Shown here piece after piece: positions 34,167 through 42,483 of a DNA stretch of 64,000 bases. The stretch is taken from NCBI RefSeq assembly GCF_900078395.1, contig NZ_FKLA01000008.1, forward strand, positions 372,001 to 436,000. Direction: 5' to 3'. Each line of letters begins with the position of its first letter. The stretch's first letter is position 1. The notes under the pieces are model-generated. The model was not told where the DNA came from and ran no database searches. It saw nothing but the letters and a program-made list of their open reading frames with translations. Source of the DNA: Anaerotruncus rubiinfantis (lineage in GTDB: Bacteria > Bacillota > Clostridia > Oscillospirales > Ruminococcaceae). The position numbers and the translations under genes are program-made.

Positions 34167-35570
34167 TTAGACTCTGGGGGCGATATGGATCGCGCGCCCC
34201 AGCGCATCCTCCACCGCTTCGGTCACCGCCTCGGTGTAAGTGGGATGGGGCCGGATCACCTGTGACAGCTGCTCCAGAGTGAAGGAATTTGCCACCGCCG
34301 TGGCCAGTTCGCTGATCAGATCGGTGGCCCGGGCGCACATCAATTGAGCGCCCAGCAGCACCTGGGTGTCCTCATGGAACACCAGCTTGATAAAGCTGCG
34401 ATCTTGATTTTCAATGATGGATTTCCCATTGCCGGAAAGTATAAATTTACCGGTTTTCACCGGGATGCCCTGTTCCTTGGCCTGATCGGCGGTGATCCCC
34501 ACCGACGCGATTTCCGGGCTGGTATAGATACAGGCGGGTACTGTCTTCAGATCGATAGGGGCGGGCCACCCAACCATATGGGCCACCGCGCAGCATCCCT
34601 GAGCGCTGGCTACATGGGCCAGCTGGATGCCGCCGTCTACCACATCCCCGATGGCATAGATCCCTTGGATACTTGTCTGAAACGCTTCATCCACCAGGAT
34701 TCCGCGATTTTGCCTTACCTGCATCCCTTGGGCAAACAGATCCCTTACATTTGCCCTGCGACCGATGGCCACCAACACCGCCTGGGCATTTACCGCTGTT
34801 TCCTTCTCCTTTTGGGTAAAATGGCAGCAAAGCCCGTCCCCACAGGTTTCGATTCGCTGTACCATGGCGGAGGTATACAGAGCGACTCCCCGTTTTTTCA
34901 GTAACATAGACAGGTTTTGTGAAATCTCCCGGTCCATGGTGGGCAGGATACGGTTCATCGCCTCTATCACGGTGATTTCCAAGCCAAAGTCGTGCAGCAA
35001 GGTGGCAAATTCCACCCCGATGACCCCGCCGCCGATGATCACCAGGCTTTTAAAGCTGGGAGGCGCATCCCCCAGCAGATCATCGCTGGTGATGACCCCC
35101 GGCAGTTCCAATCCGGGGATTGGAGGCCGGGTGGGGATGGATCCAGAGGCGATAAGGATGTTTTTTGCCTTCAAAATACAGGTTTCATCCCCTTTGGACA
35201 CCTTTACTTTCCCCGGAGCGATGATCTGTGCACAGCCGGGGATCAGATCGATGTGATTGCTTTCAAATAGAAAACCGATCCCATCCCGCAGCTTGCCGGT
35301 GACCTCCCGCTTGCGCTGATAAATCCGATCCAGATCGATTTTTACATCTCCCACTGATATCCCTATGGCATCCGCTTCCCTTAGTTCCCGACAGAGCCCT
35401 GCCGTATGCAAAAGGGTTTTGGTGGGGATGCAGCCCCGATGCAGGCAGGTGCCGCCCAGGGCGTCCTTTTCCACCACTGCCACTTTCATGCCGTATTGCG
35501 CCCCCCGGACAGCCGATACATAACCTCCCGGGCCGGCGCCGATGACAATCAGGTCATATGCCGTTTCCAT
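34167..35570 (-). CDS. lpdA: Dihydrolipoyl dehydrogenase
   Basis: 467 residues, normal length. FAD site IGAGPGGYVSAVRGAQYG, redox disulfide in GGTCLHRGCIPTKTLLH (variant of CLNVGC), NAD site IIGGGVIGVEFATLLHDFG, second FAD motif GIYAIGDVVDGGIQLAHVAS, and the catalytic His/Glu of RPHPTYTEAVTEA. It reoxidises dihydrolipoyl groups with NAD. It is encoded directly after a GcvH gene, so the lipoyl domain of that protein is its likely partner. No pyruvate or glycine decarboxylase genes are present in the window. Confidence 0.95.
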   Translation of the reverse strand: METAYDLIVIGAGPGGYVSAVRGAQYGMKVAVVEKDALGGTCLHRGCIPTKTLLHTAGLCRELREADAIGISVGDVKIDLDRIYQRKREVTGKLRDGIGFLFESNHIDLIPGCAQIIAPGKVKVSKGDETCILKAKNILIASGSIPTRPPIPGLELPGVITSDDLLGDAPPSFKSLVIIGGGVIGVEFATLLHDFGLEITVIEAMNRILPTMDREISQNLSMLLKKRGVALYTSAMVQRIETCGDGLCCHFTQKEKETAVNAQAVLVAIGRRANVRDLFAQGMQVRQNRGILVDEAFQTSIQGIYAIGDVVDGGIQLAHVASAQGCCAVAHMVGWPAPIDLKTVPACIYTSPEIASVGITADQAKEQGIPVKTGKFILSGNGKSIIENQDRSFIKLVFHEDTQVLLGAQLMCARATDLISELATAVANSFTLEQLSQVIRPHPTYTEAVTEAVEDALGRAIHIAPRV

Positions 35571-35591
35571 TGATCCACCTCGTTTCCCGGG

Positions 35592-35963
35592 CTATTCCCC
35601 GCAATAAGCCGCAAACGCCGCAGCATCCATCAATTCTTCCCGGTCGGTAACCTCTTCCATTTCCACCAGCCACACCCCATAGGGATCGGTATTGATGGAT
35701 TCCGGTTCATCCAGCGCCCTTTCGTTTATCCGGGATACCCTGCCGGTGACCGGGGAGATGATTTCGGAAACGGTTTTCACGCTTTCCACCTGGCCTAAAG
35801 ATTCCCCGGCGGTGACCATGTCCCCTTCCTCGGGCAGGGTGACAAAGACAATGCTTTTCATAGAATGCTGAGCAAAATCAGTGAGTCCGATTGATACAGT
35901 GTCACTTGTGAAATCAGCCCAGATATGGGTTTTGGAATAACGAAGATTCTCGGGGATATTCAT
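35592..35963 (-). CDS. gcvH: Glycine cleavage system H-like lipoyl carrier protein
   Basis: 123 residues from ATG 35963, with AAGGAG nine bases upstream. The lipoyl-lysine segment is GQVESVKTVSEIISPVTGRV, the start NIPENLRYSKTHIWADF is typical, and the C-terminus VEMEEVTDREELMDAAAFAA matches H proteins. The lipoylated Lys shuttles aminomethyl or thiol groups. GcvT and GcvP are missing from the window, so it may serve another lipoyl-dependent reaction with the adjacent LpdA. Confidence 0.92.
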   Translation of the reverse strand: MNIPENLRYSKTHIWADFTSDTVSIGLTDFAQHSMKSIVFVTLPEEGDMVTAGESLGQVESVKTVSEIISPVTGRVSRINERALDEPESINTDPYGVWLVEMEEVTDREELMDAAAFAAYCGE

Positions 35964-36234
35964 TGCTGGCAACTCCTTTACTTCTTAAAATCAGAGGATT
36001 ACGGCCTCATGATAGCATAAGCAGATGGGAATTGATAACGATGGATTTCGTTATATTATACGAAAATTTCGGTAACGTATCATTTTTTTACGCAATATTC
36101 ACGACGGAAATTCCTTCATATTGGAGATATTGATTTTTTCGTTATCCTTAACAAAAGTATGAACTATATTTTAACAAACGGGAATGCTACACTTTTTTTA
36201 GATCGATGATCAACTGATTTAGGGGGATCTAAAA
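35964..36234. promoter_or_regulatory. Divergent regulatory region between gcvH-lpdA and cysteine desulfidase genes
   Basis: An inverted repeat ATAACGA-N6-TCGTTAT lies at 36035-36054. A further CGAAAATTTCG symmetry lies at 36061-36071, and another TTCGTTAT copy near 36137. These are candidate sites for a regulator, possibly the LysR protein encoded at 40171. No glycine riboswitch fold was apparent. Confidence 0.4.
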
Positions 36235-37536
36235 ATGGAACAACAGCTTTTGACCATTTTAAAAAGTGAACTGAAGCCTGCTATTGGCTGTACCGGTCCG
36301 CTGGGAGTGAGCATCGCCGCCGCCAACGCATACGACGCGGTGGGAGGTGGAAAAATCCGCCGAATCGTGGCCAAGGTAGATTGGAGCATGGCCGCTAAAA
36401 TCGACGATGTGGGAATCCCCGGCACCGAATATTTAGGGGTGGAGATGGCCATTGCATTAGGCGCTGTCTGCGGCGACCCGAACGCCGGGCTGGAGGTGTT
36501 CCATCACGTCACCCCGGAAGGGGAGCTGCAAGCCCGGAAAATCGCCGAAATGGTGGAGCTTTATCCCATTTGGGACCGCACCGATTTAGGCGCCTACATA
36601 GACGTGACCATTGAAACCGATCAAGGGATTGGCCGGGCGGTGGTGGCGGGCAGCCAGGACGGGCTGATTTTAAAGGAAAAGAACGGCGAAATCCTGCTGG
36701 AGCGGGAACCGGAACGGGCGCAAAGCGGCGGTTCCCCCATGCTGCAATATAAAATCCGGGATTTTTACGAGTTTGCCTTATCCTGCCCTGCAAATGAACT
36801 GGATATCGTGCGCCGGGCGGCGGAATACAACCTGGCGGTGGCCCAGGCGGCCTTGGATCAGCAGCTCGGGCTGGGTATTGGGAAAAGCCTGCTGGAAAGC
36901 GAAGGCATCAATGACATTTTACGGGCAAAAGGGTATGCTGCGGCTGCCTGCGAAGGACGGATGTCCGGCGTTGCAATGCCGGTAATGAGCTGCGGGGGCA
37001 AAGGAAACGTGGGCCTTGCCGCTTCGATCCCATTGATCATCCAGGCGAAAGACGCTCATATTGGCGAGGAGCAGATGCTTCGCGCCATCACATTAAGCTA
37101 TCTTCTTGCCATTGCGATCATCCACCGCATTGGCAAAAGTCCCTCCATGTGCTCCTGTGAGGTGGCTGCCGCCCTGGGTATCGCAGCGGGTACTGTCCTG
37201 TTGAAGGGCGGCAGCATCCAGCAGGTGGAAATCGCCATTCAAAACACCATCCCCAATGTGTTTGGTGTGGTATGTGACGGCGCCAAACTGGCCTGCGCCC
37301 TGCGCATCTCCTCCGGCACAGGTATCGCCATCGAAGCGGCTAACCTGGCGCTGAACGGGGTGCGCCTGGCCAACAACCAAGGCGTGCTCTCTAAAACTGC
37401 CGACGAATCCATCGATATCCTGGGACATATCGCCCTTTATGAAATGGTGGACAGCGACCGGGGCCTTTCCCGCAAGCTGTTTGAAAAACGCCGGATCTTC
37501 CCGCTGCAAACCTTCCGGGAGCGGCAGCTGCAATAG
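36235..37536 (+). CDS. L-cysteine desulfidase family protein (CyuA/CdsB, iron-sulfur)
   Basis: 433 residues. Conserved Cys sites of this UPF0597/serine-dehydratase-alpha-like family are visible: KPAIGCTGPLGVS (usually GCTEP), AACEGRMSG, VMSCGGKGNVG, SMCSCEVAAALG and VVCDGAKLACALRISSG. The enzyme uses a 4Fe-4S cluster to convert cysteine to pyruvate, ammonia and sulfide. The Glu of GCTEP is replaced by Gly here, which may alter the active site. It heads a + operon with an opine-dehydrogenase-like gene 13 bases downstream. Confidence 0.88.
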   Translation: MEQQLLTILKSELKPAIGCTGPLGVSIAAANAYDAVGGGKIRRIVAKVDWSMAAKIDDVGIPGTEYLGVEMAIALGAVCGDPNAGLEVFHHVTPEGELQARKIAEMVELYPIWDRTDLGAYIDVTIETDQGIGRAVVAGSQDGLILKEKNGEILLEREPERAQSGGSPMLQYKIRDFYEFALSCPANELDIVRRAAEYNLAVAQAALDQQLGLGIGKSLLESEGINDILRAKGYAAAACEGRMSGVAMPVMSCGGKGNVGLAASIPLIIQAKDAHIGEEQMLRAITLSYLLAIAIIHRIGKSPSMCSCEVAAALGIAAGTVLLKGGSIQQVEIAIQNTIPNVFGVVCDGAKLACALRISSGTGIAIEAANLALNGVRLANNQGVLSKTADESIDILGHIALYEMVDSDRGLSRKLFEKRRIFPLQTFRERQLQ

Positions 37537-37549
37537 AGGAGGGGCGGAA

Positions 37550-38623
37550 GTGGAAAAAATCGTTGTAATCGGCGGCGGGAGCACCGGCATCGCGTTTGCC
37601 GGCGATCTACACCTTGCAGGATTCCCGGTGACGTTGCTGGAACAGCCGGAACACGCCGGACGGCTGGAGGATTTAAAACAGGTCGGGGAAATCCGCCGGG
37701 TGGGATATGGGCCCACCAAGGTTTCCCCCCTACCCGTCATCTCTCTGGACCCTGGGGTGTTATTCGACGCCTCCATCATCTTTATCGCTGTGGTGGCCAA
37801 CCGTCACAGGGCTTTATGCGATTGGATCGTCCCATATCTTTCCAATGGCCAGGCGGTATGCTTTTTTAACGGCAACTGCGGTTCCCTCCTGTTAAAGCAT
37901 CGCGCTGCCGACAGACAGATCCTGGCGGGGGAAACCGTGGGGAACTACTGCTCGGTGCGCTATCTTGGCAAAGGCCGGGTGTGGTATGCCTCCCACCCCG
38001 CTTATCCCAAAGGGATCTGCGCTTTCCCTACAATAGACAGCCAAGCGCTTAGCAAGCGGCTTTCGGTGTGTTATCCCACCGTTTGCCCCCCTGAAGCGCC
38101 GGTGCAAAACGTTTTGGAGGCGGCTCTGGGCAGTCCCAATGTGGCCGCTCATCTCATCTGCTCCATCTGCTGTCTGTCGGCCATGGAGCACAGCGACGAT
38201 TTTCGGCTTTATCGGGACGGGGTTTCCCCGGCTCTCATAAAGCTGGTGCAAAAAGTCCAGGCGCAGCGGGATCGGGTGCTTGACGCTTTCGGTTACAAAG
38301 CAGGGGATGTGGCTGGCATTGTGGAACAGTGCCGTGGGGGAGCCCCCTCGCTGGAAGGGCTGCGCATGACCACCGGCCCGGATTCTATAAGGCACCGGTA
38401 CATCGTCGAGGACGCGTTCGCGGGCAACAGCCTGCTGATTTCCATGGGCAAGCTGGTGGGAATGGACCTCCCATTGATCCGGGCGGCGGTGGAAATTGCG
38501 TCGGCGCTCAACGACACCGATTATTACAGTGAGGGGGTGACGCTGGAAAACCTGGGTCTGGACGGCCTTTCGGTTGCGCAGCTTAACAGCTATTTGACAA
38601 GCGGCAAAAAAACATCTAAATAA
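37550..38623 (+). CDS. Opine/octopine dehydrogenase-like NAD(P) oxidoreductase
   Basis: 357 residues from GTG 37550, with GAGGAGGGG upstream. The N-terminal Rossmann motif is VVIGGGSTGIAFAGDLHLAG. The C-terminal helical domain shows RHRYIVEDAFAGNSLLISMG and the ending TLENLGLDGLSVAQLNSYL, as in octopine/nopaline dehydrogenases. Such enzymes make or split secondary amines from an amino acid and a keto acid. Beside a desulfidase that yields pyruvate it might act on a cysteine- or sulfur-linked amino acid derivative. That link is inference. Confidence 0.82.
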   Translation: MEKIVVIGGGSTGIAFAGDLHLAGFPVTLLEQPEHAGRLEDLKQVGEIRRVGYGPTKVSPLPVISLDPGVLFDASIIFIAVVANRHRALCDWIVPYLSNGQAVCFFNGNCGSLLLKHRAADRQILAGETVGNYCSVRYLGKGRVWYASHPAYPKGICAFPTIDSQALSKRLSVCYPTVCPPEAPVQNVLEAALGSPNVAAHLICSICCLSAMEHSDDFRLYRDGVSPALIKLVQKVQAQRDRVLDAFGYKAGDVAGIVEQCRGGAPSLEGLRMTTGPDSIRHRYIVEDAFAGNSLLISMGKLVGMDLPLIRAAVEIASALNDTDYYSEGVTLENLGLDGLSVAQLNSYLTSGKKTSK

Positions 38624-38638
38624 AAGAGGAGTGTAGGT

Positions 38639-40120
38639 ATGGCGCAGCGAGCAATCACAAAACGGTCCGGCATTTCCTATTATGCCATTTGTATCGTATG
38701 CATTGCCCTGATGTTCCTGGGGGGATTGATTCCGCCCTTTGCCCCTGAAATTACAAAAGCTGGTATGCAGATCCTTTGTATCTATGTTGCCCTGGTATTT
38801 TTATGGTCGTCGGTGGGCGGCGTGATCTGGCCGAGCATCTTGGCCATCGTCGCCCTGGGACTCACCGAGTTTACCACTGTGGGGGCAGCGGTGGTATCTG
38901 CTCTGGGACAGAATGTAAGCTGGCAGATCATGATGTGTATCGCCCTTACCCATGGGCTTACCATGACCGGTGCCGGTGAGTTTTTAGCCAAATGGATTAT
39001 CAGCCGCAAATTCCTCCAAGGCAGGCCCTATCTGTTTACCTGGGTGCTGCTCACCGCGTTCTCCCTGATTTCCGCCCTTTCCGCCGCCATCGGGATGATC
39101 CTGCTGGCCTGGGCGATCCTCAACAGCATGGCCACCTTATTGGGAGTGGAAAACTCCAAATCCTATTTCCGCAAAATGTCGGTATTTATGGTGGTAGGCT
39201 GCTGCTGCGGTGAATTGATCATCCTGTATAAGAGCTGGGTGGTGGCGCTGTGGAGCGCGTTTGGCAACCTGGTGGGCCAGGAGCTGGATTACCTGCCCTA
39301 TATGGTGATTGCAACGGTCATCGCTTTGGCGCTGGATCTGATCATGACCTTATTGATCAAAGTGATGCGGGTGGATGTCTCCTTCCTGCGTGATTTCGAC
39401 AATTCCCAGCTGCGTGCGGAACAGGCCAACGAACGCCTTACCGGCCCCCAGATCGCTTATCTGGTCGCCATTTTAGGCTGTGTGATCTTCTCGCTGGGCA
39501 GCAGCATCTTTCCTCAGGGCTCCTTGCTGTTTAACATCTCCGCCCGTGTGACTCCCGCTGGCGTCTTTGCCATCGCGGTGGTTGCGTTGATACTCATTAA
39601 GGATAAAAACGGCAAGCCCATCCTGGATTTCCAGAAAGTTATCGCTCCCTCCCCCTTCTGGCCTTCCTTTATGATCTGTGCTTCCTCCATCCCTCTGGCA
39701 AACGCCCTGTGCTCGGAAGGCACCGGGTTTATGTCCTGGATCACCCGTTTCCTCAGCCCTATCTTTGAAAATAGCTCGCTGTGGGTCATTTACGCGGTGA
39801 TCGTGGTGGCTTCCCTGGTACTCACCAACATCGCCAGCTGCAGCGGCGTGGCGATGATGATGCTGCCGGTGGCGGTGCCACTGGCGGTAAGCGCGGGGGC
39901 CAACATGTACATTGTGGGCATCTGCACCATCTATTCCTGCCTGTTCGGGTTCATCCTGCCCGGTTCCTCCGGACTTTCCGCCATGATGTACGGTACAAGG
40001 GAACAGCAATCCCTGTCGGTGAAGGATATCATTGGAGACACCTCTCTGCTTTGTGCCATCTACGGCATCGCGGCAATCATCATCTTCCCGATCCTGGATA
40101 AGGCGTGGGTCATCTTATAA
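38639..40120 (+). CDS. SLC13-like anion permease (DASS/citrate-type)
   Basis: 493 residues with about 12-14 hydrophobic helices. Starts MAQRAITKRSGISYYAICIV. The re-entrant segments typical of sodium-coupled carboxylate or sulfate carriers seem present (for example ASLVLTNIASCSGVAMMMLP and FGFILPGSSGLSAMMYGT). It probably imports the organic anion used by this operon or the molybdoenzyme next door. AGAGGAG lies upstream of ATG 38639. Ends at a bidirectional terminator. Confidence 0.82.
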   Translation: MAQRAITKRSGISYYAICIVCIALMFLGGLIPPFAPEITKAGMQILCIYVALVFLWSSVGGVIWPSILAIVALGLTEFTTVGAAVVSALGQNVSWQIMMCIALTHGLTMTGAGEFLAKWIISRKFLQGRPYLFTWVLLTAFSLISALSAAIGMILLAWAILNSMATLLGVENSKSYFRKMSVFMVVGCCCGELIILYKSWVVALWSAFGNLVGQELDYLPYMVIATVIALALDLIMTLLIKVMRVDVSFLRDFDNSQLRAEQANERLTGPQIAYLVAILGCVIFSLGSSIFPQGSLLFNISARVTPAGVFAIAVVALILIKDKNGKPILDFQKVIAPSPFWPSFMICASSIPLANALCSEGTGFMSWITRFLSPIFENSSLWVIYAVIVVASLVLTNIASCSGVAMMMLPVAVPLAVSAGANMYIVGICTIYSCLFGFILPGSSGLSAMMYGTREQQSLSVKDIIGDTSLLCAIYGIAAIIIFPILDKAWVIL

Positions 40121-40134
40121 CCGTGCAATAAAAA

Positions 40135-40169
40135 AGGATGAGCAAGCCGGCAAACGGCTTGCTCATCCT
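40135..40169. terminator. Bidirectional terminator between permease and LysR genes
   Basis: A perfect 15-bp stem (40135-40149 with 40155-40169). Leftward transcripts get six or more U, ending the LysR gene; rightward it ends the permease operon. Confidence 0.9.
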
Positions 40170-40170
40170 C

Positions 40171-41082
40171 CTACACATCCCGCAATATGGTGGAGCGGAT
40201 GCATTGCAACAGCAATTCATCGTTTTCATTGCGTTTTTTATCCTCACGGGCCAGCAGATAATGTTGCATAGGAGCGAAGGCGGGTTTTTCAAACCGCAGC
40301 TTCTTTAAGCTGGTGTGCTCGCAAAAACTGTCCGGCCCCTCCTTGCTGGACATGAAAAACGTCACCATGTCGCTTTGTTCCACCGCCTGCCGCACCAGAT
40401 GAGCATCCCCAAAAATCGAATGGCTGGGGGTGATTTTATAAAGCTTCGTCCGAAAATAATAGTTCATACAATTTTTGGAAAAAGCCAGATGAGCCCCTTT
40501 CAGTTCCGAAAGCTGGATGCTCTCCCGGTGATAAAACCGGGAGCTCGGGCCCACATAAGCATAGGTTTCATCAATGACCATAGGCTCCGCTGTTATTTTG
40601 GCGTTTTTCGCATCCTTTAAAAAGGTTTCCTCTTCATCCATAAACGCATATCCAATCCCAAAATCATATTCCCGCTCCTCCATAAGGCTGATAATCTGCT
40701 GGGATGGAACCTCCATCACCGATAAACAAATCCCCGGCGCCAGAGAATGAAACATCTGCACCAGCGGCACGCTGTAACGAAAACAGGCCACCGGATGCGC
40801 TACAATCCGGCGCACCCGCTGGAATTGAGAGGTTTCCGCCAACGCTAATATTTTACGGTAATTTTGGACGATCTCTTCGGTAAGGCGGATAAATTCCGCT
40901 CCCTTTTCCGTTAGGGCAATACCTTTGGGAGTCCGCTCAAATATCGCATACCCCACCACCGCTTCCACCTGTTTGATTGCACTGCTTAAAGTGGTCTGGC
41001 TGATGAACTGTTTTTCCGCGGCAATGGAGATCGTGGGAAAACGGGAGGTGATCAGGATATATTCCAAAGTTTCTATCTTCAT
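40171..41082 (-). CDS. LysR-family transcriptional regulator
   Basis: 303 residues from ATG 41082, with AGGAGG seven bases upstream. The N-terminal helix-turn-helix reads FPTISIAAEKQFISQTTLSS, then AIKQVEAVVGYAIFERTPKG. A two-lobed effector domain follows (FGIGYAFMDEEETF). It is divergent from the FAD/molybdopterin operon and convergent with the desulfidase operon, and probably regulates one or both. The inducer is unknown. Confidence 0.93.
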   Translation of the reverse strand: MKIETLEYILITSRFPTISIAAEKQFISQTTLSSAIKQVEAVVGYAIFERTPKGIALTEKGAEFIRLTEEIVQNYRKILALAETSQFQRVRRIVAHPVACFRYSVPLVQMFHSLAPGICLSVMEVPSQQIISLMEEREYDFGIGYAFMDEEETFLKDAKNAKITAEPMVIDETYAYVGPSSRFYHRESIQLSELKGAHLAFSKNCMNYYFRTKLYKITPSHSIFGDAHLVRQAVEQSDMVTFFMSSKEGPDSFCEHTSLKKLRFEKPAFAPMQHYLLAREDKKRNENDELLLQCIRSTILRDV

Positions 41083-41202
41083 CGTTCCGCCTCCTTCCAA
41101 TCCGGCAAATTACCCGTATAATTAGAATTATAACACCTACCGGTCTCTATCGCAAGCTGTCGGCAAATCAGCCGATCTTTTTGAAAGAAGGTGCTTTTTG
41201 CC

Positions 41203-42483
41203 ATGAAATATGCCATCATCGGGTTCGGCTGCGCCGGATATCATGCCGCCAAGGCAATCCGGCAAACCGATTCCCAAGGGGAAATCCATGTATTTGAAGC
41301 GGGGGATGCCCCTCCGGCAAATCCCATGCTCACCACCTATTATGCTGCCGACAAGCTGCCCGCTTCGGCCCTGTACCCCTTCGGGGGACTGGAGGAAATC
41401 GCTGGCACATACCGGCTGCGGATCCATACGGGCGCGCCGGTGGAAAAAATCGACGCCGAAAATAGAGCGGTGATCCTTTCCTCCGGACAGATCCACCCCT
41501 TTGACCGGATTCTCATCAGCACCGGCGCCCGGGCGTTTTTGCCCGGCATAGAGGGCCTGCCCGACTCAAGGGTATTTTTAATGCGCACGGTGGGGGATGC
41601 CCAGGCGCTGAGGGATCGTCTGGAAAAAGGGGATATCCGCCACGCGGTGGTGGTGGGCGCGTCGATGGTGGGGATTAAAGTGGCGGAACTCATCTGGAAA
41701 GCGGATATTCCGGTGACCTTGGCCGACGGGGCGGATTATCTCTTCCCGCTGGCCGCCTTTGCCCCGGTGGCCAGAGAGATCGAACGCCGTCTTGTCGATC
41801 AGGGCTATGCCTTCAAATGGGGGGCCCCGGTAAAGGGGATCACCCCGCAGGGGGTGACCTTTGCCGATGGGGAAACCTTGTCCGCGGATCTCATCTGCAT
41901 CTGTATTGGCACCCGGGCGAATGTGGAGCTGGTAGCCAACACCCAGGTGGTGGAAGGCCAGCCCATAGCTGTCAACCGGGGGATTGTGGCCGATGAAACC
42001 ATGGCCACCAGCTGTCCGGGCATCTATGCGGCGGGGGATTGCTGCGAAGGGATCAACCTGCAAACCGGACAGACGATGATCATCGGGCTTTGGGCCAACG
42101 CCGCCAGCCAGGGGGAAACCGCCGGGAAAAATATGGCGGGAGGATCCTGCCGGTATCCCGGCAATATTGTACATAACATCACACACTTTATGGATATGGA
42201 TTTCATCGGCCTGGGGGACAATCGGCTGGAGGGTGAAACCATCTCCTGCGGGGCGTTGGACGGGGATTTTTACATCCAGGCAACCCTGAGGGAGAAGCGG
42301 CTGCAATGTGTGAACATCCTGGGCAACCACCGGATCAGCGGGGCGCTGAAAAGCCTGCTGATCCGCCAGATAAACGGGCAGTCAACCCGGATTGCCCCGG
42401 CACAGCGGGCAATGCTGTTAAGCCAGGGGCTGAGCAGCGACTTTTTGAATCGGATCGGAGGTATTGGGGATGGCCACAATTGA
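41203..42483 (+). CDS. FAD/NAD(P)-dependent oxidoreductase, electron-transfer partner
   Basis: 426 residues from ATG 41203. FAD motif YAIIGFGCAGYHAAKAI, NAD motif AVVVGASMVGIKVAELIWKA and second FAD motif CPGIYAAGDCCEGIN place it with NADH oxidase, rubredoxin reductase and nitrite reductase-type flavoproteins. The overlap of 14 bases with the molybdopterin subunit gene argues that the two proteins work together. It likely passes electrons between NAD(P)H and the iron-sulfur subunits. Confidence 0.88.
   Translation: MKYAIIGFGCAGYHAAKAIRQTDSQGEIHVFEAGDAPPANPMLTTYYAADKLPASALYPFGGLEEIAGTYRLRIHTGAPVEKIDAENRAVILSSGQIHPFDRILISTGARAFLPGIEGLPDSRVFLMRTVGDAQALRDRLEKGDIRHAVVVGASMVGIKVAELIWKADIPVTLADGADYLFPLAAFAPVAREIERRLVDQGYAFKWGAPVKGITPQGVTFADGETLSADLICICIGTRANVELVANTQVVEGQPIAVNRGIVADETMATSCPGIYAAGDCCEGINLQTGQTMIIGLWANAASQGETAGKNMAGGSCRYPGNIVHNITHFMDMDFIGLGDNRLEGETISCGALDGDFYIQATLREKRLQCVNILGNHRISGALKSLLIRQINGQSTRIAPAQRAMLLSQGLSSDFLNRIGGIGDGHN

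Noticed and set aside
35964..36234. Glycine riboswitch upstream of gcvH
   Set aside because: No tandem aptamer-like structure or conserved core could be recognised; only small inverted repeats are visible.
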